Assembly: GCA_001464165.1 (NCBI GenBank)
Contig: LNEX01000575.1
Location: forward strand, 1 to 20,443
DNA length: 20,443 nucleotides
Source of the DNA: a bacterium Ga0077546
GTDB lineage: Bacteria > Cyanobacteriota > Vampirovibrionia > Obscuribacterales > Obscuribacteraceae
Direction: 5' to 3'
Below the pieces are notes generated by a model. The model was given only the letters and a program-made list of their open reading frames with translations, was not told where the DNA came from and searched no databases. Below, in pieces: positions 1 through 8,400 of this stretch. Made by a program: the position numbers and the translations under genes. Within the stretch, counting starts at the first letter, position 1. Every line of letters starts with the position of its first letter.

Positions 1-505
1 AGCCCACCGCCTCGGCATGGTCACCATTCTCTGGTGCTACCTGCGCAACAACGCCTTCAAGGTCGACGGCAAGGACGGCAAAGCCGGTGTCGATTACCAC
101 ACCGCCGCTGACCTGACCGCCCAGGCCAACCACCTTGGTGTCACCATCGGTGCCGACATCATCAAGCAGAAGCTGCCCGAAACCAACGGCGGCTTCGATG
201 CGCTCAAGTTTGGCAAGACCGACAAGCGCGTCTACTCCGACCTCACCAGCGAGCACGCCATCGACCTGACGCGCTACCAGGTGGTGAACTGCTACATGGG
301 TCGCCAGGGCCTGATCAACTCCGGCGGACCTTCCGGCGAAGACGATCTGGCCCAAGCGATCAAGACCGCAGTGATCAACAAGCGTGCCGGCGGCATGGGT
401 CTGATCTCGGGGCGCAAGGCCTTTCAGAAAGACATGAAGGACGGTGTCATTCTCCTCAACGCCATCCAGGATGTCTACCTCTGCAAGGGCGTCACCATAG
501 CCTGA
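1..505 (+). CDS. fbaB: Class I fructose-bisphosphate aldolase, FbaB/DhnA type (3' part)
   Basis: C-terminal 167 residues of a class I (Schiff-base) aldolase that interconverts fructose 1,6-bisphosphate with glyceraldehyde 3-phosphate and dihydroxyacetone phosphate in cytosolic glycolysis/gluconeogenesis. The reading frame is open from base 2 (AHRLGMV...), so the 5' part lies outside the window. Remembered E. coli FbaB aligns almost without gaps: GADIIKQK (probable region of the Schiff-base lysine), [19 protein letters not shown], the phosphate-binding [20 protein letters not shown], and a C-terminus reading [15 protein letters not shown]. The gene has strong G/C third-position bias, like the NAD cluster further right and unlike the next genes. 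A strong intrinsic terminator follows about 95 bases after the stop. The family call is secure; the symbol follows from similarity to E. coli FbaB. Confidence 0.95.
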   Translation, partial: AHRLGMVTILWCYLRNNAFKVDGKDGKAGVDYHTAADLTAQANHLGVTIGADIIKQKLPETNGGFDALKFGKTDKRVYSDLTSEHAIDLTRYQVVNCYMGRQGLINSGGPSGEDDLAQAIKTAVINKRAGGMGLISGRKAFQKDMKDGVILLNAIQDVYLCKGVTIA

Positions 506-601
506 AGGGACGGACAGGCAAGCGTCTGACAGACAGCAAAACAATAGTCTTGAGCTAGGGCATTGATAACAGCAAGTAACACCAGCGCTTGCTGTCGTGG
601 T

Positions 602-646
602 GAGCAAGGAAGGCCCAAAAGGCTTTTCTTGCTCTCACTTTTTTTT
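602..646 (+). terminator. Intrinsic terminator of fbaB
   Basis: A 14-bp stem (602-615 with 621-634, two G-U wobbles) has the 5-nt loop CAAAA. It is followed, after TCAC, by eight T residues (639-646). A smaller hairpin (570-576 with 588-594) lies just before it. Confidence 0.85.
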
Positions 647-731
647 GCAGATTCTGTAACTTCATCTGTATCTAAAACCAGCAAAGCCATTACCTTCGTA
701 GCTGTTTTTTTGTTTTCAAATCTCGAAGCTT

Positions 732-764
732 TTGTCTTTCATTTTTTCTACTACATTTTATAAT
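732..764 (+). promoter_or_regulatory. Possible promoter with perfect -10 box
   Basis: TATAAT at 759-764 matches the sigma70 -10 consensus exactly and sits in AT-rich DNA after the fbaB terminator. The best -35 candidate is TTGTCT at 732-737, but the spacing of 21 is too long. A weaker CTTTCA at 736-741 has a spacing of 17. Start of transcription would be near 771, leaving a leader of about 325 nt. Confidence 0.3.
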
Positions 765-1084
765 ATGCTTAGTGATAGTACAAAATTAATAGACAAGGCG
801 AGGCAGAGTCAATCGGTCCTGATTGGAGGGTTGAACAAAATTGAGCAGTGCTACTTAACAGCCGGAACAGTTCTCTTATTTGCTCTGGGAATTTGCCATT
901 TTTGAGAATATATTGCGACAGCGATAAACCATCACTTCTAACTCCCCCTCTCAATTGCTGCAACAAGTCTGAAACAATTAGCAGTTAGTCTGAGTAAATC
1001 AAGTTACCGAGGCAAGAGGGCAAAACCATGGGCTGAGGACCTCGTCAAGATTGTGGGCCCGTAAGATACGAGACGCCCCGATTC

Positions 1085-1103
1085 GATTCACAGTTTGTGA
1101 ATC
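1085..1103 (+). promoter_or_regulatory. Perfect inverted repeat over the presumed start codon
   Basis: GATTCACA (1085-1092), loop GTT, TGTGAATC (1096-1103): an 8-bp perfect stem that contains the GTG at 1097-1099. As RNA it would hide the start codon; as DNA it could be a repressor half-site pair. It has no U-tract, so it is not a terminator. Confidence 0.4.
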
Positions 1104-2389
1104 CAAACTTTCAAAATAGTCAAGCTCAAGAAAGGCTCGACAACCGCAATTTCAATAACATGCAATACCAATATCGTGGTAATTTTCACGATCCTGGTTT
1201 CCAAATTTACGATCAATCACGAGCACCAAATCAAGGTGGAGATACCTACAGCCCACAGAGAGGGGCTGAATCGGGTCGTGTCATTTATCCGAGCGATAAC
1301 AAATTTGCCAATCGCGAAAGCTATGATCGGTCGGTTTCTAAACTAACTGCCTATGATCATACGAACGCCCATGAGGCGGTCAAAAAAGCAGCGGCAGAGG
1401 GTCAGGGTGTAGCATTTATAATTGGCTCACAGTCAACTAAAGATACTGAGAAATTGCTTGATCAAATGACTAAGATGAAAGAGCAAAATCCTGGCATGCA
1501 ATTCGTCTATATCGACAAAGACAAAGTCAACGAGCAGGTAAAAAACAATCCCAACTCGACGCATGCAAAAAAATGGCAAGACTGGATTCAACAAAACACC
1601 AATGGTTCTGACTTAGCATTCACCAGCCTACAGTCAGTGAAACCAGGTGAAGGAGGCAAACCAGTGGTCGACCGAGTGGTCAGCACCCATTGGGGCGGAG
1701 ACATTCAAGAGAGCCTAAGCGACCAAAGTCGGTACGCCAAGAAATTCACAGGTTCGCACCAAGGTCAGTTCAAACTAACAGAGGAGACAGCCCAACAAAG
1801 TGATGCCAAAACAAGCGATGAAAAGACTGAAGCAAGCAAACAGTCAGACGCAGCTGAGAAGCCAACTTCAAGCAGTGAGAAAAAAGAGCCTGAAGTTTAT
1901 GGCATGAGCGAAGCCGAAAAACAAGCTCTAAACAAAGAGCGCGAACAAGGCAACGATTCTAATTTTGACAAGAGAAACAAAAATCTATTCGACCAGGCTA
2001 GAGAGCACGCAAAAAGAACTGGCAAGCCATTAGTTATCAATTTCGAGCCAGTCAACTGTGGCCCCTGTCACAATAAACAAGCAGAGGCTCTACCTGAAAT
2101 GGCCAAAGAACTCACTGGCAAAGCCACCATTTTGAATATGGATCCCAACAGCGCTGAAACTGAAAAAATGCTCGCGCAACACGGCATTTCTATGGACATA
2201 TTCAAAGAGGGCTTCCCGGCTACGGGTGTATTCTCGTTCGACGGAAACAATCAAGCGACACAAAAAGGAGAACTGATCAACGGCTATTCAAGCAAGGCCT
2301 ATATGGACAAATTGCAGAGAGGAAGTGATGCTTATCAAAAGGCAATGTCATACGAGAACCTGATGAAAGCTATCAAGGAGCAGCTATAA
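1097..2389 (+). CDS. Two-domain thioredoxin-fold protein with CGPC active site
   Basis: 430 residues. The C-terminal domain (about 285-430) is thioredoxin-like: KPLVINFEPVNCGPC, with redox cysteines C321 and C324, then the cis-proline region FPATGVF and a closing helix. The N-terminal domain (about 90-230) has thioredoxin-like secondary structure (GVAFIIGSQSTKDTEKLL, then FVYIDKD) but no CxxC, so it is probably redox-inactive. A Lys/Ser/Glu-rich linker (about 235-285) joins them, and the first 80 residues are rich in Asn/Gln/Tyr. I see no signal peptide. The start is uncertain: GTG 1097 is the first start codon after the in-frame TGA at 1034, but has no clear Shine-Dalgarno and lies inside a hairpin; ATG 1160 is the alternative. 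It is probably a disulfide oxidoreductase or reductase of unknown partner. Confidence 0.85.
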   Translation: MNPNFQNSQAQERLDNRNFNNMQYQYRGNFHDPGFQIYDQSRAPNQGGDTYSPQRGAESGRVIYPSDNKFANRESYDRSVSKLTAYDHTNAHEAVKKAAAEGQGVAFIIGSQSTKDTEKLLDQMTKMKEQNPGMQFVYIDKDKVNEQVKNNPNSTHAKKWQDWIQQNTNGSDLAFTSLQSVKPGEGGKPVVDRVVSTHWGGDIQESLSDQSRYAKKFTGSHQGQFKLTEETAQQSDAKTSDEKTEASKQSDAAEKPTSSSEKKEPEVYGMSEAEKQALNKEREQGNDSNFDKRNKNLFDQAREHAKRTGKPLVINFEPVNCGPCHNKQAEALPEMAKELTGKATILNMDPNSAETEKMLAQHGISMDIFKEGFPATGVFSFDGNNQATQKGELINGYSSKAYMDKLQRGSDAYQKAMSYENLMKAIKEQL

Positions 2390-2408
2390 GTGAATCGTAA
2401 CTTATAGC
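2383..2408. terminator. Hairpin between convergent genes, possible bidirectional terminator
   Basis: GCTATAAGT (2383-2391) pairs perfectly with ACTTATAGC (2400-2408) across an 8-nt loop. It begins within the stop region of the thioredoxin-fold gene and faces the end of the minus-strand protease-like gene at 2438. The stem is AT-rich and lacks a T-tract, so termination would be weak or factor-assisted. Confidence 0.4.
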
Positions 2409-2437
2409 CCTAGTCCTAATACTGATAGTGGTAATAG

Positions 2438-3169
2438 TCATTTACCCGTATCAGCATAAATGCGGCTGATCATGGTGCTTGAGGGTATAGCCACAATGGT
2501 TGTCCGAGCATCGTCTTCAACACCTACAACCATTCCTACAACTTTGTTTTGAGCGTCTACCACAGGCGCCCCACTAGACGCAAGAGCCGTAAGTGGATAA
2601 TTCAATTTGATAATCAAGCCAGTGCGACTAGCGCCAGTAATGGTGCCTCTATAGCTTGTGAGACTAGAGCTTGATTGACTCGCCTTTGACAGAATTGTCA
2701 CTTTTGTTCCAGCTGGTGCCAAAGCAAACAACAAATCGAACGGCGTTAGCCTGGACGAAGAAGGCAATTCGAAAGCCATCAAGTCTCCGCTCATAGAGCC
2801 CGTGTTCTGCCCCGTAGAGGCGCCAGTTTTCAACACCGGCTTCCCTGCTGTGGCTAAGATCGAACGCATCGACAGGTCTAAAACCTGCAATTTAGCAACT
2901 CCACTAGCCAGCTCAGCAGGGCTAACAGAGTTAGGATAGCCAGACTCAGAAACCAGCAAATGAAGAGGCATCAGGAGCAGCGAACGGCCGCGATACCAGC
3001 GCACAGCAAAGGCCTTACCAGCGCAAAATTTCTCACCATTTGCTAGTTGAAACTCAGGCAAGCCCACTTGGTCTAAAGCCATCCCAGGCAATGCAGTAGT
3101 CGTAAAAAAAACGGCAAGTAGAGTGAAGTGAAAACCGCCATATTTAAAAATGCGACCATTAAATTTCAT
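2438..3169 (-). CDS. Secreted, divergent trypsin-like (chymotrypsin-fold) protease
   Basis: 243 residues from the ATG at 3169, chosen because it gives a clean signal peptide (MKFNGRIFKYGGFHF, hydrophobic LLAVFF, cleavage near PGMA-LDQ). Upstream starts (ATG 3226, TTG 3268) would place 19 to 33 residues before the signal; no start has a good Shine-Dalgarno. The mature part reads like a degenerate HtrA/trypsin domain: GKAFAVRW then LLLMPLHLL in place of the usual TAAHVL (H70), SGDLMAFEL in place of DIAVLKL (D129), and ALASSGAPVVDAQNKVVGMVVG in place of GNSGGPLVN..G.VVGI (S199). A His/Asp/Ser triad is therefore possible, but the oxyanion motif is altered (ASSGAP) and there is no PDZ domain. It could be an active exported protease or a non-catalytic relative. 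It is convergent with the thioredoxin-fold gene. Confidence 0.7.
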   Translation of the reverse strand: MKFNGRIFKYGGFHFTLLAVFFTTTALPGMALDQVGLPEFQLANGEKFCAGKAFAVRWYRGRSLLLMPLHLLVSESGYPNSVSPAELASGVAKLQVLDLSMRSILATAGKPVLKTGASTGQNTGSMSGDLMAFELPSSSRLTPFDLLFALAPAGTKVTILSKASQSSSSLTSYRGTITGASRTGLIIKLNYPLTALASSGAPVVDAQNKVVGMVVGVEDDARTTIVAIPSSTMISRIYADTGK

Positions 3170-3365
3170 TGGCAGTGTTTTATCCGTCAGCCCATAGTTA
3201 GCAACAAAGCCTATATACCTCTCCATCAGTGCTATTAACTTGCCAAGAAATAAACACTTGCTGAGCAAGCATTTCCCTAGAAGCTTTATTAATCGAGTTT
3301 AGGTGGAATAACATTATTGAAGGATAGAAAGAATAGTTCATAGAAGTTAGATAGTGGTCACAACA

Positions 3366-4136
3366 ATGCCCAGATTCCTAGCCAAACACAGATTGCAACT
3401 GCTAATAGTGGGCTGCCTCAGCCTACTATCGAGTACGGCGCCAGGTTTTGCACAACACAGCACTCAGCAGCTTGAGCAAATGCTCAACTCAGTTGAAAGT
3501 TCTTCTGGTTACTCGGTGGCATCCCCGCAAGGTAATGGCGGCCAGTATCAAGCGGCTCCTTTCAACCAGAGTCCGGTTATGCAGCACCCCTTCATGAACC
3601 AGGGCAACAATAACTGGCAGCCGAGCAGGTCTGTGCCCCAAATGGCCCCGACTCAGTCAATGCCAGGCATGCAAGCAACAAGTCAGAGCCCATTTGCAAA
3701 AATCAATCGTGCTCGACAGTGGATGAATGGCAGCCAAGGACAACAACAGGAGCAGCAAAGGGCGCAACAAGCGGTGCAACAAAACCGCTCTGGTCGTCCT
3801 AGCATTTTCCAAACTATGTTTGGCGATTCGGTTGACTCTAGCTCTGGCGACGCCAGAGGCAATGCCAGTCGCGCTCAAACTCAAGCCGGAATCGCCCGCA
3901 ACGCTGCCTCTAGCTCTTACTATGGCGATCACTACTCGCGGTCACAAAATGCTGACACGGCTTACTATGCAGCAGCAGCAGCTCGCCGTGAAGCTGATGC
4001 CGCCTATTACAAAGCACAGTCACCCAATGCTGATGCCGCTACACGAAGTTGCTATGCCACGGCTAGAGCGGCCGCAGACAGCGCACAATATGCCGCTGAC
4101 ACGGCCAGAGCCAACGCTGACAGAACTTACAAATAG
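3366..4136 (+). CDS. Secreted Gln/Ser/Ala-rich low-complexity protein
   Basis: 256 residues from the ATG at 3366; a GTG four codons earlier (3354) is equally possible, as neither has a good ribosome site. The N-terminus is a signal peptide (MPRFLAKHR, hydrophobic LQLLIVGCLSLLSS, cleavage near PGFA-QHS). The mature part is Gln/Ser/Asn/Pro-rich (about 35-150, with a QQQEQQRAQQAVQQ stretch). It ends in an Ala-rich segment (about 195-255) where AAA, Tyr-Tyr and Ala-Asp motifs recur (TAYYAAAAARREADAAYY, later RAAADSAQYAADTARANAD), probably a long helix. I recognise no enzyme family. It looks like a structural or surface-coating protein. Other-frame readings of the same DNA (for example 3727-4191 on the plus strand) are open only because of the repetitive composition. 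Confidence 0.75.
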   Translation: MPRFLAKHRLQLLIVGCLSLLSSTAPGFAQHSTQQLEQMLNSVESSSGYSVASPQGNGGQYQAAPFNQSPVMQHPFMNQGNNNWQPSRSVPQMAPTQSMPGMQATSQSPFAKINRARQWMNGSQGQQQEQQRAQQAVQQNRSGRPSIFQTMFGDSVDSSSGDARGNASRAQTQAGIARNAASSSYYGDHYSRSQNADTAYYAAAAARREADAAYYKAQSPNADAATRSCYATARAAADSAQYAADTARANADRTYK

Positions 4137-4299
4137 CGATAGCTCACCACATTCGGCACCAACAAGAGTGGCAACAAGGCCACCTAGATGATTCATCTAA
4201 TTTCGGCAGATTCCTTTTGCGATCGCGCCAGATCTGCTAGAACTACTATAGTATTTGTTCGCGGCAGCCAATGGTGTTGGTTCGGCAAAAGGAGACTTC

Positions 4300-5097
4300 G
4301 TGGAACGAAATCCAATAAGAAACCCAAGAACAAAGGTCGCTTTAGCGCTGTTACTATCCATCTCTGGTTTATTTCACTTAGCTGCTCATGCCACACCTAA
4401 CAATGACCCAGTCTGGATATTCGATTGCCAGCAGTTTGGCAGTGGCAAGTATCGTTATTTCGTTGCACCTAACGCCATCAAAATAATTAACACCTCAAAT
4501 GGCGGAGTTGTAATGGCTAAAGCACCAAACTGGAAAGTCTCTTGTTTTCGTGACAGCGAAAAAATTGAATGGCAAGGCGCACTAGAGCACTTTGATCCAT
4601 CATCGATGCTCTCAAACAATACCGAAACCAAAGCGAAAAAAAAAGCAAAATTTACAGTCTTAGGGCCAGAGAAACTATTAGGCCTCAATTGCCTAAAATA
4701 TCAACTCAACGATGGTTCCATCGTGTGGGTAGCTGAAGGGCTAAAGACGGCCCCTCAAGTAAACGACATAGTCTCCAGATACTTTCGCACACCGGCAATT
4801 GAAGCCATACCCTTAAAGATCGTTCGAAGAGAGCAAGCAGTAGCAAAAGCAACGCCACAGAGTGAGGATAGAGCGAAACTACAGAAAGCAATTCCCTGGC
4901 TGTCGGTGAAAAACCTTCGTGGCAAACCGTCCGATAATTGCTACCAGTACCTCACCGAATGGAAAAAAATTCCTTACAAACACAGTGATTTTGATTATCC
5001 AAAGGGTTACAAGCGCACCGAAAATCTAAAAGAAGTAATAGTCTCGCAGAAGAATCGGCAGGCCCTTGAAGATCTCGTAAAAGGGCTTAGTGAATAG
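4300..5097 (+). CDS. Secreted protein of unknown function
   Basis: 265 residues. The start is GTG 4300 because AAAAGGAGA lies 4 to 5 bases before it and the result is a good signal peptide (basic ERNPIRNPRTK, hydrophobic VALALLLSISGLFHL, cleavage near AAHA-TPN). The frame is open further upstream to TTG 4255 without a ribosome site. The mature protein has alternating beta-type segments (KYRYFVAPNAIKII, WKVSCFRDSEKIEW, FTVLGPEKLLGLNCLKYQL, GSIVWVAEGL, IPLKIVRRE). This arrangement resembles LolA/DUF4412-like periplasmic proteins that read a bound lipid or modification, but that resemblance is by eye only. Three cysteines in the first two thirds could form disulfides. A Lys-rich patch (about residues 110-120) interrupts the domain. 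It sits 163 bases after the Gln/Ala-rich secreted protein on the same strand. Confidence 0.75.
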   Translation: MERNPIRNPRTKVALALLLSISGLFHLAAHATPNNDPVWIFDCQQFGSGKYRYFVAPNAIKIINTSNGGVVMAKAPNWKVSCFRDSEKIEWQGALEHFDPSSMLSNNTETKAKKKAKFTVLGPEKLLGLNCLKYQLNDGSIVWVAEGLKTAPQVNDIVSRYFRTPAIEAIPLKIVRREQAVAKATPQSEDRAKLQKAIPWLSVKNLRGKPSDNCYQYLTEWKKIPYKHSDFDYPKGYKRTENLKEVIVSQKNRQALEDLVKGLSE

Positions 5098-5421
5098 AAA
5101 CGGACTTTGGTCAGTAAAGTCTAGCCCGTAAAAGTTTCGTTTCTGATCAAGATTCATCTCACTGGGTTTAGAAATTACAAACCATAGCCCATGACGTTTC
5201 TAACAACAGTGAACCACCTTTCGTTTTACCTTATCGGACACACTCTGTTGTCAACACTATAAAGCCGCTGATTTAATCTCAGCAAGGGTTTGGGGGAGTT
5301 CCCCTAGTGGTTGAATACCTATAGCTATATCGAACATATACACGAGCGGTTTGCGAAAGTGAATGGTCTATTGACTATTTGCAAACCTTGACTAACCGTG
5401 CGCGTAAAAAAGGGTAACGAG
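5098..5421. other. Intergenic region before the LysM protein gene
   Basis: 324 bases without a gene. It contains nested inverted repeats just after the stop at 5097 (GACTTT/AAAGTC near 5103-5121 and AGAAACG/CGTTTCT around 5096-5143), which could end transcription of the upstream gene. Near the LysM gene there is GGTTTGC...GCAAACC (5348-5387) and two copies of TTGACTA (5371 and 5388). I cannot assign a confident promoter. Confidence 0.4.
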
Positions 5422-8400
5422 ATGGGTCATTCAAGAGCCACCACTGACGGTGATGGCTTGACTAAGCACGATCGCAAACATTCGCTTGAAGCGAAAGAGA
5501 ATGGGGACGATCAGAGAGACAAAGACACGCAAGACGGCGGCGACCCTTGGGCCAAAGTAAGCGCCTATTCTTGCACAACGAGCTATGCCGGAAGCAATGA
5601 CTCAGGTTGTAAGCCAAACAAATTACCGCAGATTGAATTAGTCAATCACGAGCCCGGTTCATCTTCTAGTGACTCCACACGGCAGAAAAGCATTGAAGCA
5701 CATGGCGCAGTGCGAAACGGCGAATCTGTATTGAAAAAGTTGGCAATAGCGGCCTCTCCTGATGCGGTGCTAATGGGTTCAGGCTTCCAAAGCGTCGCTT
5801 CAGCTTCTCTTCGACCAGACGGCGTCGTCGAAAAGAGTGGCAAGATTGTCTCTGCCGAAGCCTTAGTTGTCACACCAATTGCTCCAGTTACTAGAGCGGT
5901 TTACGCCCCTGCGGCCACCACTGCTGAAACAACATCATCACCAATATCAACGCCAGCAAGAGTCGAAACTACTGCAACGGCTCCGGCCAGCGGCAACAAG
6001 CCAGCCAGTGGCTTTGAAGCAGTTCCGCAGACATCAACTCGCACTGAAGTGGCGCAGACAAGCACCGTTCAAACAGTTGACAAATCTGGTGTCCCTGTCA
6101 TCAGAGCCAGCGATCTTGTGGTGAAAGAAAGCACTCCTGGAGTGAAAATAGAACCAGCACCTCTGGCCGCAAGCACAACTTTGGCCAGAGATTTGAGCAG
6201 TCCAGTTGCGCCAGCAAAAGACACTGCAGCAGCAACATTAACATCAACACTCGTTGCAAAAGATGCAAATTCAGCTTCCGCTCGCATTGAGAATACTACC
6301 TCAACTCCTACACCAAACAACAAAGTTGAAGTAGCTTCAACCAGCCAAGTATCAGGCTTCCAAAGCGTCGCTTCAGCTTCTCTTCGACCAGATGGAATTG
6401 TCGAAAAGAGTGGCAAGATTGTCTCTGCCGAAGCCTTAGTTGTCACACAAATTGCTCCAGTTACTAGAGCGGTCTACGCCCCTGCGGCCACCACTGCTGA
6501 AACAACATCAACACCAATATCAACTCCAGCAAGAGTCGAAACTACTGCAACGGCTCCGGCCAGCGGCAACAAGTCAGCCAGTGGCTTTGAAGCAGTTCCG
6601 CAGAAATCAACTCGCACTGAAGTGGCGCAGACAAGCACCGTTCAAACAGTTGACAAATCTGGCGTACCTGTCATCAGAGCCAGCGATCTTGTGGTGAAAG
6701 AAAGCACTCCTGGAGCGAAAGTTGAAGTAGCTTCAACCAGCCAAGTATCAGGCTTCCAAAGCGTCGCTTCAGCTTCTCTTCGACCAGATGGAATTGTCGA
6801 AAAGAACGGAAAAACAATTTCTGCTGAGTCATTTACTGCTGCACCAATTGTTCCAGTTACAAAGGTCTCACCTTCTATTACAACGCCACTAGCAGCCTCT
6901 GCCGCGGGAGCTGACACTGTCTCAGCCCCGAACCAAATAAGCGGTACCAAGCCGGTCAGCATCATTGACTCAAATCCTCAATCCACGATTCGGACTGACG
7001 CAGCGATTGCGACAATCGCAAATATCTCTGCGGTTGCCAAAGAACTAACTGCAAAAGCAGAACCAACGATGCGCGTTTTAGACAACCTTCAGACAGCAGC
7101 GAACTCCACTGCACCGAAAGCCCTCGGAACTGAACATGGTCAGATCGGTCCAATAGGACAGATAACCCAGCTCAATCAACTCAACCAACCTACAACCGCT
7201 CTATCAGCGGCACTTGCCGCAGCCATCAATGGTCGAATGCTCGGTCATCAAACTGAAACTACCAAACCCTTCACCAACGGTCATGGCACCGCAGCAATGG
7301 TCGACACTAGTGCAATGGCTACAACCAAGGGCAGCATTATTAGTGTTGCCGCAAACACCAAAACTGAACCAGGCTCAGGAGTAGGAAACAAAGGCGAAGG
7401 GGTAGCTCCAGCCAAGGCTGATGCAGTCTCAGTTAACGCTGAAATTAGATTCCCTCTTGGTACCAAGGTCAAAAAATCAGAGACTGAAGAAGGTGATGAC
7501 GACGGTAAAACAACTACCGCTACCAGTGCAAAAGTCTTTGGCGCCGGCGGCAATGGCGGTGCTGGCTCTAATTCAGGAGCAGGAACAGGAACAGGAACCA
7601 GTAACACTGCCAATGGCCAGGTTATCGACCCTAGTGTTGCCGGTATGATTGGCGGCACTATAACTCCAAAACCATTCGACCTTCCACCTCTTGAAATTAC
7701 CGACAAAGAACATGAAAATGGCAGAGCAACGAAGAGCAATGGCTCCAACAACAACGCTGCCAATAATGCCGGCAACAAGGTAACCGGTGGACCCTCTCAG
7801 AAAGAAATGAGCGATGCTCTCCAAGCCCTAATTGAGAAAAGGCGCAAAGAACGCACGAGAAAACCCACCACCGGCGCAGGCAAGAAAACTTCCGTCTACA
7901 AACCAGAAAAGCAAAGACGTTGCTTGGTACTTAAGGGCGATACTCTTGATTCGCTGGCAGAGCAGTATTTGGCAGACAGAAGCCTTGCAGAGCTTATCTA
8001 CGAAATCAACAAGGGCTTTTGGCGAGAGGAACGCCGAGCCGGTGTTGTCTATCTCGAATTCATCCCAGGAAGCACAATCTTCTTGCCCACAGAAGAAGAA
8101 ATAGCTCTATTCCGTCGTAAAAAACTCGAAGGAGGCAAGCCCTATCTAAGCTTCAAATGTGCGCCGCCTAAGGCCGTTCGCTCCCTGCGGCAGTCGGTCA
8201 AACAAAACCAACAACAACAAGAGACAACTGTTGACCTGAAGCTGGACCTGAAGCCAGAGCCAGCTCAGTCGGTAGAGAAGGACACAAATTGCGATGTTGA
8301 ATATGAATCAGAGAACGACACTCTGGCAATGGCGCAGGCCGTTCCCCCATCGATATTTACTGCCAGTGCTTCGGCTACAAACGAAAATTCCATCGAGAAG

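Larger units (their letters stand above)
506..1096. other. Intergenic region, fbaB to thioredoxin-fold gene
   Basis: 591 bases with no convincing gene. It contains the fbaB terminator (602-646), then AT-rich DNA with a perfect TATAAT at 759-764, then about 330 bases that would be leader if that promoter is used, ending in the start-codon hairpin at 1085-1103. A minus-strand 65-codon frame at 769-966 starts with TTG and has no ribosome binding site, so I do not call it. I see no tRNA or known riboswitch. Confidence 0.6.

Noticed and set aside
769..966. 65-codon minus-strand frame in the intergenic region
   Set aside because: TTG start, no ribosome site, no recognisable content; would run into the fbaB terminator region.
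1040..1105. Possible tRNA remnant, because of the GATTCGATTC T-arm-like string
   Set aside because: No acceptor, D-arm or anticodon stem could be folded around it.
7576..7599. GGAACA hexanucleotide microsatellite in the LysM gene
   Set aside because: Only about three repeats and in frame (Gly-Thr); too short to claim phase variation.
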